Shown: in pieces, positions 21,585 to 32,079 of the stretch | Layout: each line of letters begins with the position of its first letter | Position numbering within the stretch: position 1 is the first letter of the stretch | NCBI GenBank assembly: GCA_027924585.1 | Contig: BSBM01000461.1 | Location: forward strand, 6,900,001 to 6,964,000 | Source: Larix kaempferi | Lineage: Eukaryota > Streptophyta > Pinopsida > Pinales > Pinaceae | Direction: 5' to 3' | DNA length: 64,000 bases | Notes under the pieces: model-generated | Told to the model about the DNA's origin: nothing | Seen by the model: the letters and a program-made list of their open reading frames with translations, nothing else | The model's database searches: none | Position numbers and translations under genes: made by a program

Positions 21585-22786
21585 CTAAGGGTTCCCTTGA
21601 TTAAAATAGGCTTGATTATTGTTTTGGAAAGGCCTAGCAAAATTGTTCCTTCGTTGGTTAACGAAACAAAGTTGTTCTACCAAATTTTCTGAGGTAGGAT
21701 CTTGTATGGATGCCTTGCATGATGGAAATAAAGGGCATTTATCTATGGTATGATCATCAGTACATATCCCACAAACTTCTATTGTATTTAATGGGAATTG
21801 TCTTTTTTCATGTTTCTTTCCACATCTTGGGAAGAATACCGCTAATGCCTGTTTGATCTCGTCTCGTTTCCTTTTTAGTTGGAGTGCATCTAATTGCATA
21901 ACTAATGATTGAAGGATATATTTCTTCATATAGTTCAGGAGATTCCCCAAATCGTATTTTTTTAGGCTTGGGATTGAAAAGGATGACCCCCCTATGAATG
22001 GATGTATATCTCGCATTCCATTTTTTTCTTTTCTGGATCTGGAATAATTTTTAAATGTTTGCAGAATTTGGTCATAGGTTTTCTGAAAGATATCCCCATC
22101 TCCTAATAAATTCAAGACTTCTAGGTATTCCTCCTTGATTCCCAGAAGGAGTTCCATTTTTAGTGATTCTTGATCGAAGGTACAGTGAATAGCTCTTTTA
22201 TAGTTGGGCTGGAATCTTTGTGTATAGTATTCCAACGATTCTTTTTCTACCTGCTGCATTCTGAAAATCTCATCCCTAGTGTCTTTTGCTTTATAGTAAT
22301 CTCTGTACTTTTCCAAAAATGATTGTTTCATTTGATCCCAAGAGAAAATATTGTTTCCTTCTAGGCTCATAAACCATCTAAGCAATAGATCTTTTAGTGT
22401 GGAGGGAAAAAGTCCTAATTTTTGTGCATCTGCTGTGTAACTAAAGGATCTGTAGATTACTTCAAATTCAAATAAGAAAGTGTCTAGGTCTTTTGAAGTT
22501 AAACCATGGAATTTTAGGAGATTAGAAGGATTGATATTTTTCATTCTCGCATCCCAAGGGGTACACTTATGGGAAAGGTAAGCACTTCTCTGTGTTCTTC
22601 TTCGTCATCTGCCATGGTAGTGTTTGAACTAGAGCTAGCGAAGAAGTTATCAAAGTCTGGGTTATAGTTGGGATCTTCTTTTTCGTCAGTATTTAGAAAT
22701 TCGAATTGAAGATGTCCAGAAATGCTATTGCTCATAGGGTGGTTAGTCAGAAAAGGTTCAAATTCATCCCTCCTTCGCCGAGGCAT
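21585..22786 (-). pseudogene. Gypsy gag remnant
   Basis: Two overlapping minus frames. 22786-22541 starts MPRRRRDEFEPFL and is acidic. 22544-21585 carries the capsid-like gag: NINPSNLLKFHGLTSKDLDT, LGLFPSTLKDLLLRWFMSLE, KQSFLEKYRDYYKAKDTRDE. It ends with a short zinc knuckle, CGICTDDHTIDKC (C-x2-C-x3-H-x4-C), near 21745-21785, followed by an Asn/Gln-rich tail. Gag forms the particle and packages RNA. A single frameshift near 22545 separates the two parts; otherwise 319 codons are open. Confidence 0.85.
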
Positions 22787-22856
22787 TCATGGTATTTTTA
22801 GATCTTCGAAATTTTTTTGTTTTTTTCTTTCAAGATATCTCCTATAGTTTAAGTAC

Positions 22857-22881
22857 CTCCCCGGAAACGATGCCAAAAAGT
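22857..22881 (-). promoter_or_regulatory. Primer-binding site resembling tRNA-Asp
   Basis: On the minus strand TTTTTGGCATCGTTTCCGGG is a degenerate form of the TTTGGCGCCGTTGCCGGGGA motif that follows the 5' LTR in Tat/Athila elements. The two CpG sites have decayed. The LTR should end just above 22881 (minus-strand ...CCACCA). Confidence 0.75.
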
Positions 22882-23122
22882 GGTGGGCTCTGGAAATGTC
22901 TACCTTTTTATAGGTATTCGTTCAAGAAGTTCACTTTAAATATTGACAAAAAGAAAATCCCTAATGACTAATGTTGAAAAGTTGGACTACAACACCTTGC
23001 ACCTAAAGGTGACATTGGAAAATCACAAGGTATGACCAATTCCTTTCATAGGTAGAAGCCAAACATGGTATACAAGTAGCTCTACTCCAAGCTCTTATTG
23101 AATTGTTGGTATTGAACTCATG

Positions 23123-23280
23123 TTTTGGCTTAACTAGTTTTCTTCATTCAAGACCACTTGTACTAACGTGGATAAATTTTGGCTTAACTTGTTTTCTTAA
23201 TTCATGACCATGCCTCAAAATTCTTGTTTTGGCTTAACTAGGTTTCTCCATTCAAGACCACTTTAGTACACGTGGTTAAA
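23123..23280 (+). repeat. 50-54-bp repeat, three copies
   Basis: TTTTGGCTTAACTAGTTTTC followed by TTCATTCAAGACCA starts at 23123, 23177 and 23227. The first and third copies are the most alike. The array lies upstream of the OB-fold pseudogene. Confidence 0.8.
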
Positions 23281-23425
23281 TTTTCCATTAGAATGACTAA
23301 TCCACGTAGTCGGCATAACGTAAGGACATATACATATAAGCATCGAAACAGTTGAGTTGGATATTTAAACTTCGAAACAAATTGTCAAAGCGGAATGTTG
23401 TGAGTGGCTTTTTAGTGGGAGGCAC
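23278..23425 (+). repeat. Upstream segment of the OB-fold locus, duplicated at 37393-37545
   Basis: TTTTCCATTAGAATGACTA, GTTGAGTTGGATATTTAAAC and GAGTGGCTTTT occur in the same order and spacing at 37393-37545, roughly 80 percent alike by eye. Here the segment directly precedes the ATG of the OB-fold remnant. At 37 kb no gene follows. Confidence 0.8.
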
Positions 23426-23497
23426 AAAAGAGGGTTAATAGAATTATCTGAAAGAAAAAGGAAGGACGAAGGATTGAAGAGAGAGAGTAGAAATACA

Positions 23498-24225
23498 ATG
23501 GAGTCAAAGGTGTCATCGTCCTCTCGGCCGTCTGTTGAAGAAGGCAATCAACGTGGTAGGGGCAGGGGGATGGAAAGAGGTAGGGGCAGAGGGAGGGGCA
23601 TAAGGGGCAATATCGGTGCAGCTTCTTCTTTCTCTTCCTCTTGGGCTGATTATCCATCATAAGAGGTTATGATTGAGAAACCATTTATAACTGCAAGGTT
23701 AATGAGCTTCCCCCAGGAACCATGGGCCACACTCTCACCATTAAAGTTCTCTCCTCTACTCCCATTTCCACTGCCACTCAGCTTCCTCTATCTGAATGTC
23801 TCATGGGAGATGACAGCGCTGTCATTTTATTTACTGCCAGAGGAATATCCCAAGGTAAATTACATTTATACTTATATTGTACTTCACCCAATTTATAATT
23901 CCAAATTAATTTGTTAATATTGAGCCAAGCAAGCACTCATGATTATGTTATATATATCCTCTAATTTACAGTGCATCTAATGATGCCTGGAAAGACGGTG
24001 GTTCTGCGGAACGCCAAGATTACGCTATTTAGGGGTTCCATGCAACTTTCTGTGGACAGGATGCATCATGGCACAGAATATGGCAAGTTCAACAACACCA
24101 ATCCCAAACAGATCCAACTCGTGAAACTTCTTCGAGAGCATGATTTTGATGTAAAGACGGATAACAATCTATCGCTAATAGAGTTTGAGGTCATCACTTT
24201 GGAATCTATCGCTAATACAGTTTGA
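23498..24225 (+). pseudogene. OB-fold (SOSS-B / At4g28440-like) pseudogene, two exons
   Basis: Plant relatives are small single-stranded nucleic-acid-binding OB-fold proteins. Exon 1 (23498-23854) starts MESKVSSSSRPSVEE and has an RG-rich segment (GRGRGMERGRGRGRG) ending in TAA at 23660-23662. It continues in frame with IEKPFITA. A one-base loss near 23697 then shifts to VNELPPGTMGHTLTIKVLSS and LPLSECLMGDDSAVILFTAR. The donor CAAG/GTAAAT and acceptor TTTACAG/TGCA define a 117-bp intron in correct phase. Exon 2 (23972-24225) gives MMPGKTVVLRNAKITLFRGS, MQLSVDR and TDNNLSLIEFEVI, then TGA. The whole OB fold is visible. Two lesions (stop and frameshift) argue against function, unless translation uses a start I cannot identify. 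The family match is from recognised conserved blocks. Confidence 0.85.
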
Positions 24226-24241
24226 CGTCATCACTTTCGAC
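24168..24241 (+). repeat. 37-bp tandem duplication at the 3' end of the OB-fold locus
   Basis: TCTATCGCTAATANAGTTTG begins at 24168 and 24205, and both copies continue into TCATCACTTT. The second copy supplies the last codons and the stop of the remnant. Confidence 0.85.
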
Positions 24242-24244
24242 TCT

Positions 24245-25385
24245 CTAATAGATCACCCAAATATAATCAGTTCTATTTCATGAACCCGACTAAAATACCT
24301 AACCAGAGATACCGCTTAAGCGCAAATGCTATTCTATTTTTTCATTCATTTTAATAATATTTCATTTATTGTGTATGTGTTTTTAAAAGATATTTTCTTT
24401 AGATTAACGGTAATTTAATAACCAAATAAGTTACTACAACTTAGTCCAGGCTGGTTGTATTCACTAACTTTCAACGGTTTTTCTTATCATTTTTACGGCA
24501 GGACTTGTCCATGCCATGGGTCGCAATTTTCTTTGATTGGAGAATGATTTACTTCCCATTTAAAACAGAGGACGGTTCTTCTTGGGACATAGGTGATTTC
24601 AGAGGCTCATAACTTCTTTAGCAGCCACGATTCCACAAAGTCTTTCAAGTGAGGCGTCATTCTTCAAACTGGGATCACAAATCACACTTGCTTTCCATTG
24701 CAAACATCCCAATGGTGCTCAATCTCGCTCTACAACGATGTCACTAAACGGGTTGGGCATTTGCAAACATCCCAAGACTTAAGTACTTTTGCCAACGGTG
24801 CTCAATCTCTCTATACAACGCTGTCACTAGACAGGTTGGGCATTATTTCCTTCGACGATTCCAATATCACTTCTTCAGAGTCTTGGTGTTGGGTATGAAT
24901 CCCAATATCTAGTCTAAGCAACTCCAATCCATTTAAAATACCACATGGAGATCCCAACACCGACTCTTCGACAACATAGAACCAAATAAATTTCCGTCAC
25001 CCACTCAAACAATAATCTGAAAAGAAACCTCAACTATGGGCCGTGATCCATTTATGCGATGATCCACATGTCCATGAAGTTGATCCAGCAAATTTTGCTC
25101 AAACCATAATCATACTCAAACTAAACACAATCGCTTCCAATTCTCAGAGAGTATACAAACCCTTCTACAGGAAAGACTGGTGTTCCTGTAACTATTAACT
25201 ACCAGAATTTCCTCTTCAATATATAAATTACATAGAATTCCAAAGTAAACAATTATATGAGAAATCAATCCACCAGTGTGCTCAGGCAGAGACATTCATC
25301 AATATATCAACACAATCAAAGATATTACAAATCCCTAAAACACATACAAATTCTATCCATTAATCAAATTCAGTAACACATGATT
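24245..25385. other. No gene recognised; contains a tandem duplication
   Basis: The only structure is a duplicated segment starting TTGCAAACATCCCA at 24698 and 24761, each with GGTGCTCAATCTC and GTTGGGCAT. The second copy carries a 20-bp insertion. Short frames through it resemble no known protein. Confidence 0.55.
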
Positions 25386-25387
25386 GA

Positions 25388-26400
25388 TTTTACAAATTGG
25401 TAATGGACATAGGTTAAGAATTGGACATGACCCGTGGATTGGTGGTGGAGGTTTCCATATACTCCCATTGCAACTGATGGTATAGTTGAGAGACCGGGGC
25501 TATAGTTTTTTGGAGCAAGTCAGTGATCCGTTAAACACTTCCTTTTTCACTCTAGAATGGTTCAGTGCTAATTCGCTCAGCATCATCAGGTTGGATTATA
25601 GACTTTCTTGGGATAGCTATATAAAATCCCTCAAAGCCTCTCATGTTTTCCGGGCTACTAGATAGGATGAGCTCCGGGCCCATAACCTTGATGGTGGGTC
25701 TTACTCACCCATAATTGGATACCTTGTTTTGCGACCAGAGCAAGATCTTATCCCAATGCATTGGTGGCAATGTTATCTGGACTTTAAAATGCCCTCTGAA
25801 GCTCACCCTCTCCAACAAAATACCAGTATAGGATCAGTAGATGAAACTCTTTTGAGCTAGCCTTGGAAGATGTCCTCATGTAAATTATGTAACGAAAGTA
25901 TTTATCATTTATTTTTACAATGTAGCTTCTCAAGGAAACTGTGGGACTATCTCTCATACATAAAGGGTATAGCTTCTCAAGGAAATTGTGGGATTATCTC
26001 TCATACCTATAGGGTATACAGTTTAAAAACCTGATCTCTAGAATCTTCAAGACTCTGTATGTGATCATTATTTGGCATGTTTGGGTCTCTAGGAATCAAG
26101 CCATTTTTTTTTTGAAGAAATCCATTCCTCCTTATGTTTGTGCTTCCAATGGACTTTCTATTTTTAATTTATTTCCTCATTAGTCCCCTCCACACACTGT
26201 CATTAGAATTTGGATTGATCACTCTTTTCATGGACATACTTTGATGTTGCATCCCTTCATGATCATGTTGTGGGTGCTGGCCTCCTTTCAAAACAGGTAT
26301 GTTGTTTGAAGAGGGATTCTAGAACAGGTGGGAAAGAATCAACAATAAGGAGATATCTTTTGATCCAGTTCTTTTCATAAGATACTTGGAATGAAGCTCA
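25388..26400 (+). pseudogene. Decayed L1-like LINE ORF2, zf-RVT and RNase H region
   Basis: Plus-strand frames read IGNGHRLRIGHDPWIGGGG (the typical WDPW-like box after the RT thumb), YSFLEQVSDPLNTSFFTLEW and HWWQCYLDFKMPSEAHPLQQ. Then follows a zf-RVT cluster CKLCNESIYHLFLQC near 25880-25925, FSRKLWDYLS, and a weak RNase H start YFDVAS...GAGLLS near 26235-26290. There are multiple stops and at least two frameshifts. The LINE family is close to, but not the same copy as, the one at 9.7-11.1 kb. Confidence 0.75.
25924..26017 (+). repeat. 47-bp tandem duplication in the LINE zf-RVT region
   Basis: AGCTTCTCAAGGAAACTGTG at 25924 recurs at 25971 with few changes. Both copies end in AGGGTAT. The duplication repeats the FSRKLWDYLS-coding segment. 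Confidence 0.85.
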
Positions 26401-26779
26401 CGGAGAACCATGATATGATATGTTTTTACTTCATTGCTCATGGAACATTTACTGGAAGTGTTTCCACAATTTTTTTTTATCCATCATGAAAGATGAGAGA
26501 CCTTTTGTAATGATAGAAATACATATTTCTTTTTTGGGTTATTGGAAAGATCTTTGTGTTATCTCCCAAATTGACCACCGTCTATTTGGGTGATAGAATA
26601 GGTAAAAAATTTACTTCTGTGAGTCTTGGGTTTCAAATTTTGATATTAATGGGGTGCATGAAGGAAGATCTGGAAGCTCTGCAGATCTACACATTTGTAT
26701 AGATTAAATAGCCAGTGTGAGATAAAACTTCAGATGTAAATACAATGGAGATTGAAGAGCAGCAGTTTGTGAACATATC

Positions 26780-26960
26780 ATTTGATGAGGGGTTTCTCCA
26801 AAGTTATATAATTCCATTCTCGCCAACTTGATCCAGTTGAAGATAAGACACATGTCTCTACGAGAGTAATGGGAACATATGGTTATTGTGCTCCAAAGTA
26901 TGCCATAACAGATCTATGTGCCAGCTGTAGTAATATCATCTATTCTTGGGACAGAGCATA
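26780..26960 (+). pseudogene. Receptor-like cytoplasmic kinase fragment
   Basis: The activation segment of a plant RLCK-type Ser/Thr kinase. After a one-base shift from DEGFL (subdomain VII region), 26821-26925 reads [20 protein letters not shown] and then [13 protein letters not shown]. The family shows [16 protein letters not shown] and GYCAPEYA, so the APE glutamate is replaced by lysine. The following [10 protein letters not shown] corresponds to KSDVYSFG of subdomain IX. Upstream glycine loop, catalytic loop and downstream lobe are absent. It is a short captured or residual exon fragment with no function. Confidence 0.8.
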
Positions 26961-26964
26961 CCCA

Positions 26965-27605
26965 TCTTCTTGGCAATAACCAAAATGATAAAGACAGCAG
27001 GCAACATTTGTGTGACTCAGGATTTCAAAGGCAATTCGAGATCTATCCTCCAGGTTTTTTCATATTGCAAAGGGTAAACACATGTCAGGGTATGTAATCA
27101 ACCTCAGGATTGAAAGGCAGATCTTCAGCCTTGATATAAGCAGTGCTACAGGTGGCAAAGAGAGTCAGTCTTCCCAGCTTTCAAGCATCTTTTTGAGGCA
27201 GCAGTTCTAGGATCGAGTGCCACATCTTCAATGTCAAGTCAATTCCTGAATTTCAGCCAGAATCTCAGTCCAACTCAAAGCAACTCATACTTATGAATCC
27301 TATCATGAGTCTCGAGTTTATGATTTGCTCAGCAGTTGTCAATTCTCTGTTTTGCATGTTCGTTCACAGATTGAACCATTAATAAAGACAAGTCAAGTGA
27401 TAATTCGGAGGAATTTTCTGCTGAAATCACGTGATCTTGCGGGGCCATTTCGACAGCTTTCCCGAACTCCAAATTCAGATCTGGAAGCACCAATGGATAG
27501 CTTATGATCTGTAGATCAAAATCGACTATTCGAACATGCAAAACGGACATCGGACAGTTGAGAAAATCGATTTTTTCAAAAGGCGGTTTTTTCAGGAATC
27601 CTAGA
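26965..27605. other. Not recognised
   Basis: Sequence less AT-rich than its surroundings, with short frames only. It could be the remains of the kinase gene or a retroelement leader. Nothing can be named. Confidence 0.4.
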
Positions 27606-27611
27606 GGTTTC

Positions 27612-27816
27612 GGCAGCTTAGGCGAGCCCCACAGAGCTCATTAGCTGCCGAAAGGTCTGACTTCCGGCGGCTAAGGCACGAAATCAGCAGAAAGCAGCGT
27701 TTGGGTTTTAATTTTTGAAACAGTTACAGCTTTTGGCAGCTTAGGCGAGCCCCACAGAGCTCATTAGCTGCCGAAAGGTCTGACTTCCGGCGGCTAAGGC
27801 ACGAAATCAGCAGAAG
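27612..27816 (+). repeat. Duplicated, identical 82-bp hairpin segment
   Basis: GGCAGCTTAGGCGAGCCCCA starts at 27612 and 27735. About 82 bp are identical in the two copies. Each copy contains an inverted pair (TCGGCAGCT or TTGGCAGCT ... AGCTGCCGAA) that could fold with a loop of about 22 bases, plus GGCGGCTAAGGC. A third AACTGCCGAAAG follows near 27820. Confidence 0.9.
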
Positions 27817-27829
27817 AGTTAACTGCCGA

Positions 27830-29685
27830 AAGCCTGTTTTTGCCAATTTTCTCTAATTTCGCCCAGATCTCAGTTTTGTTCGCTGAACTAGCAGATTAAA
27901 GGCTATAAAGCCACAGAACCAAGACTATTTTGAGGAGGTTCAAGTTTGGAGACATTTGGGGCTATGTACTTGACACTTTCTTGCTATATGAATCACAGTT
28001 TTCTTTGGTCATTAGATATCAGTCTGTCTACATTTTCCATTATTCTGCACCCTGTTTGAATTAGCTTAGCTTATGCTCATGATTTGAACGGAGGAACTTC
28101 TTATTGCTTAGTGTGACCCTGCGTTATGTATGTACTTGGTTGCATAAACCCTGCATGTTAATGTATTTGGTTGTCTAGGCAATATTCTTCATACCTTGAT
28201 TATTTACTGTGGCTGATATTTAATTTCTCGAAGCACTGGCTTATTTAGAGGCATGTCATGTTGTCTTACTGCTTAGTCTTCTCAGTTATCCCATTGATGC
28301 ATTTTTTCAGAAAACACAAAAACATTGAATTCTTAAGTTACCAAGCATACCTAGCTTATAACCCTAGGTAGTTTCTTGGAGAGCTAACACTTTGGATCTC
28401 TATAAAAATATGGTTTATTAAAATATAATAGACTATGATATTTCTTTTGAGAAATAAAAACTACTTACTTTTTAAACGCCCAATTATTAAGCACTCAAAT
28501 CCATATATGAAAAAAATTATGGGATACTCTACTTGAGGGTCGAGTTTGCATTGCACAACGCACAATGTATTTGAATAAGTGTAAGTATATATTACTTAAG
28601 TGCATTGTATTTGGTATAACAATTAAAATTCACAATCATAAAGGGTTGGTCTATTAATGAGTTTGAATAGTAGAAAGAATAATAATAGCTTGGGAAAATT
28701 CATATTAGTCACAAATAATGATAATGTTTCCCTTTAACATGTTACAATTAAAATTCACATATATAATACATCTTAATGAGGTATAATCATTTCAATGAAG
28801 TTGTACGAACATTGTGTAAACCAATAAAAAAATATTGAGAGGAAGATTTGTTTCAATTATAAAATGTTTAAACACAATTTAGATTATAAAAACAAAATTT
28901 AGATTTTAGGATAATGAAAAATCAACATGTTAAAATTGACATTTAAAAGAAGTATTCACTTTTCCACAAATCAAACGATATAAACATGATTAATTTTAAG
29001 CTTTTCAAATGCATTTTTACACAAATATTGACTTTCATTAATTTCATGATTCAAATTCACATTTAATTAAAATGAATTGACATAAATGCATTGACATAAA
29101 TGCAAAAAAGAACACATTAAAGTTGGAATTTACATAAAGCAGTTATCTTGTAACAAATTAAAGTCGCGATGACAAAATTAACTTTAAATATTTGGGTAGG
29201 TATTTTTATATAAAGATTGAAATTTATTTGAAAGCATACATGCTATATAAAGATCAAGTTGATATATAGACTTTTTGAGAAGATATAAGATTAGGGTTAT
29301 GGTTAGATTTATGTACATGTTAATAAACTATATGTTAATGTTAGGAATGATGTGATTTATACTTTATAAATATGTATGAATATTTTTAATGATTTTCTTA
29401 GTATATACATATTATAAAATTTATAATATTATTAAAAATAGATTAGGGTTACATTTAGATTTATGTACATGTTAATAAATGTTAAGATTAAGTTTTTGAT
29501 AATACAATATTAATATTTGTATTATATAATTTATATAAATGATGATGAGCATTGAGTATATATGACTTAGTGAAAGTGATTATATGATTAGAGTATTAGT
29601 GCATTGATTTGAGTGAGTATGGTGTTTTATAGTGAGAATGGGTCGTGCATTTATTTATTTAATAAGCATGACAAAAAAATATATT
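27830..29685. other. AT-rich stretch, no gene seen
   Basis: A direct repeat of about 45 bp (GATTAGGGTTA...TTAGATTTATGTACATGTTA) occurs at 29289 and 29441. Otherwise the sequence is low-complexity A/T without coding signal. Confidence 0.55.
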
Positions 29686-29688
29686 CAC

Positions 29689-29765
29689 GCATTGATTTCA
29701 GTGTTGTTGCATTGATTTCAATGTTTATGCATTGATTTCAGTGTTTGTTGCATTGATTACATGGA
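29689..29765 (+). repeat. 20-bp tandem repeat
   Basis: GCATTGATTTCAGTGTTGTT-like units start at 29689, 29709, 29729 and 29750. They directly precede the helicase remnant. Confidence 0.85.
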
Positions 29766-29787
29766 TTGTTGCATTAAAAGAGGTAAT

Positions 29788-30025
29788 AAAAAACAACTTC
29801 CAATGGAATTAACAATCCATAAGTCAGAAGGATCGACATTGGAGAAAGCTAATATTAATATTGGAAAGTAAGAGAGGCATGGTATAACATTTACAACAGT
29901 GTCTCTAGTTAAAAAATTGAATGAAATTTATTTTCAACATCCCTTTTCATATGATAGATATGAAAAGATGTCAAAAGTAGAAGGCATGAATATGAGAAAA
30001 GCAATAGAATATAGACTATGTAATA
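29788..30025 (+). pseudogene. PIF1/Helitron-type helicase C-terminus
   Basis: One plus frame with a single TAA reads LPMELTIHKSEGSTLEKANI, NIGK, stop, ERHGITFTTVSLVKKLNEI, then FQHPFSYDRYEKMSKVEGMN. These are the last helicase motifs of PIF1-like/Helitron proteins (TIHKSQG.TL and the LTFVA.SRVK block) followed by the FSF.R C-terminal region. Q is changed to E in TIHKSQG, and S-R to S-L in the arginine-finger block. Helitrons use this helicase with a Rep domain for rolling-circle transposition. No Rep domain or clear CTRR 3' end was found, so a retained host PIF1 fragment is the alternative. Confidence 0.7.
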
Positions 30026-30090
30026 TCCCAAGAAAATAATACTTTTGTTTTATGTTTATTTTTCTAAAAACCTAATTCATTTTTTACAGG

Positions 30091-30410
30091 TGTTGAGCAA
30101 ATGAACTCTAGAGCACCTAGACTGTTTATTTGGGTGTTGATCAAGTGAGATATGAATAGAACCTAAACTATTTTTAATATTTTTTTATTAAAATATGTTG
30201 AGCAAGTGAGCTCTAGAGCATCTGGACTATTTGTACTAGTTAACTAGTGTTGAGCATAAGCCTTGGAGCACCGGGACTATTGATTTAATAGTGTTGAGAA
30301 AATGAGCTCTCGAGCACTATTAGTTGAGTGAGTGTTGAGCAGTAATGCTCTGGAGCACTTAGACTCATGATAATTAACTAATGTTGAGCTGAGAGCTCTG
30401 GAGCATCAAT
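30091..30410 (+). repeat. Seven-copy degenerate TGTTGAGC array with GAGCTC hairpins
   Basis: Units start at 30091, 30135, 30196, 30249, 30293, 30333 and 30382. The common core is TGTTGAGCAAGTGAGCTCTA then GAGCACCTGGACTA. Spacing is 40-61 bp. Most copies hold a palindromic GAGCTCTAGAGC-like stem. Confidence 0.85.
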
Positions 30411-30414
30411 AATC

Positions 30415-31890
30415 CACTGAATATTATTAAACTAAATGATTATTATCTACTTTATTCTTTTAAATTGTCTGGGATCACCACTCAAAGAGGGAATGAGCAT
30501 GCAAGAGTTTAGAATGGTCGAGTAGTTGATAAATAATATCAACTAGATGATAGGATTAGGACAAATCCTATTTTTAATCAATAAAGATAAAATAAATTGT
30601 GAGAATTAAAAATAAACTAAATTATTAATTAAAGATAAAAACAGAACAATCAATGTGTCGAACAACTAAACTGAGTGATTTAAACCTAAATCCTAGAAGC
30701 CTTTCCTCATAAAATCTTATAACTAGTAGAGAGAGAACATTGCAAGGGGCAAATGTTTCCAAGTTCACTGGAGGGTTCAATAATGGATCTTTGAGCGCTC
30801 GGATTACCAAATTGTGTGATATTTGGTGTGTCCTAGAGAGAGGAATGTGTGAATATTAAGGAAAATTATTTTACAAGATCCACACAAATGGATGACCTTG
30901 TGACTACTCTACTATTAGTAAAGAAGATATAAAATTACCCTAGGCCTTCTAGTTCTTGTCATGCTCGGCTCGGCTCGAGGGTGACCTATTGAACCAACCA
31001 GGAATGGTTTGAGATCTACGATTGGGTGGAACATGCTAGTTTCCAAGTAAGTCGTGAAGCAAATAAAGGACTGATAAGTATCTTCATGTTATTACTATTC
31101 ATTCAAAGATTATATTTTATAGATCTGAATCGATTCTCATTATATTTTGTTTAAGCAATATTCTTGTTAAATTCTATATGTTGTGATTTAATATAAATAT
31201 GTTAGATCTGCTCATAAAAATTAAATTGTGTTCTTTAGTAGATTTAATCTATTTTGTAGAAATAATTCTGGTAATTATTATAATTTCAAATATTAGTTAT
31301 GCGGATTTATTTTATAGGATATCATAATTGTTTCTAAGACTTGCATATAATCATTGGCCGAAATAGTTATCCATGATGCATGGGTTATCTTTTAAATTCC
31401 AAAACAGTGGTTAAAAATATCATATCATAGTTATCTATCATATCTTAGGAGAAACCTCCCATTTTTCCTATATATAGAGAGAATCCTAGAACTGGATTCT
31501 GGGACCAAGTCCCTAAAATCTAAATAGGATTTTTAATATATATTTATAAATTATATATATATTAAATATAGGAAATCATAAACTACACCAAATAGAAATC
31601 TTAAACTTTAAACCATTATTTTAGTTAAAAACCATCACATACCATAAGATATCAATTAGAGATCCAACATCCTTTCACCCTTTGCAAAAGACATACCGAT
31701 ATTAAACTCTCCTTAATCAAAACTGAAACACAAGATGGTCTCACACTGAGTCATACACTTATGGAAGTCACAACAGAAGGGCCGAGTGTCAAGTTAAACT
31801 CGATGAAGTTGTACCACATATTGTGTACAGGTAACCAAACAAATAAATTGATGCTCCCAGCATGAGATCTAGGTGTCATATGACTTTTTC
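30415..31890. other. No gene recognised
   Basis: AT-rich, with an island near 30930-31050 (CTCGGCTCGGCTCGAGGGTG) of higher GC. Short frames only. Confidence 0.5.
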
Positions 31891-31892
31891 AA

Positions 31893-32077
31893 TTCACACA
31901 CAGACAGGTTCACGCTCCAAGCATTTGACCAGGGTTCAAAACCCATGATATCAATTCATACACAAACAGGGTCACGCTCACACGCTTGACCAGGGATTGA
32001 ATCCCATAGAACCAAAACTCCAAACACAAAGGGTCACACTCAAGCGTTTGACCAGGAATCAAATCCTTAGGAATTAA
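31893..32077 (+). repeat. 62-bp tandem repeat, three copies
   Basis: The core GGGTCACGCTC...GCTTGACCAGGGATTGAATCC starts at 31907, 31969 and 32031, exactly 62 bp apart. Copies are about 80 percent alike by eye. Confidence 0.85.
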
Positions 32078-32079
32078 CA

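Larger units (their letters stand above)
18330..22884 (-). mobile_element. Ty3/gypsy (Tat/Athila-like) element, integrase missing
   Basis: Reading the minus strand from 22.9 kb downwards: primer-binding site, gag, protease, RT and RNase H, then the order stops before the integrase. The last recognisable residues (near 18420-18530) are FPDEHLFAIST and FADIANYLVSGRFPQHY, the usual bridge to the integrase zinc finger. The next sequence is the 21-bp minisatellite. Protein order and the Asp-tRNA-like PBS fit the Tat/Athila side of plant gypsy elements. Single frameshifts and stops separate the domains. The 3' LTR was not found, and the extent of the 5' LTR above 22881 is unclear. Confidence 0.85.

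Noticed and set aside
22883-23300. Complete 5' LTR for the gypsy element
   Set aside because: The inner edge next to the PBS is clear, but no outer CA with TSD could be found, so no boundaries are claimed.
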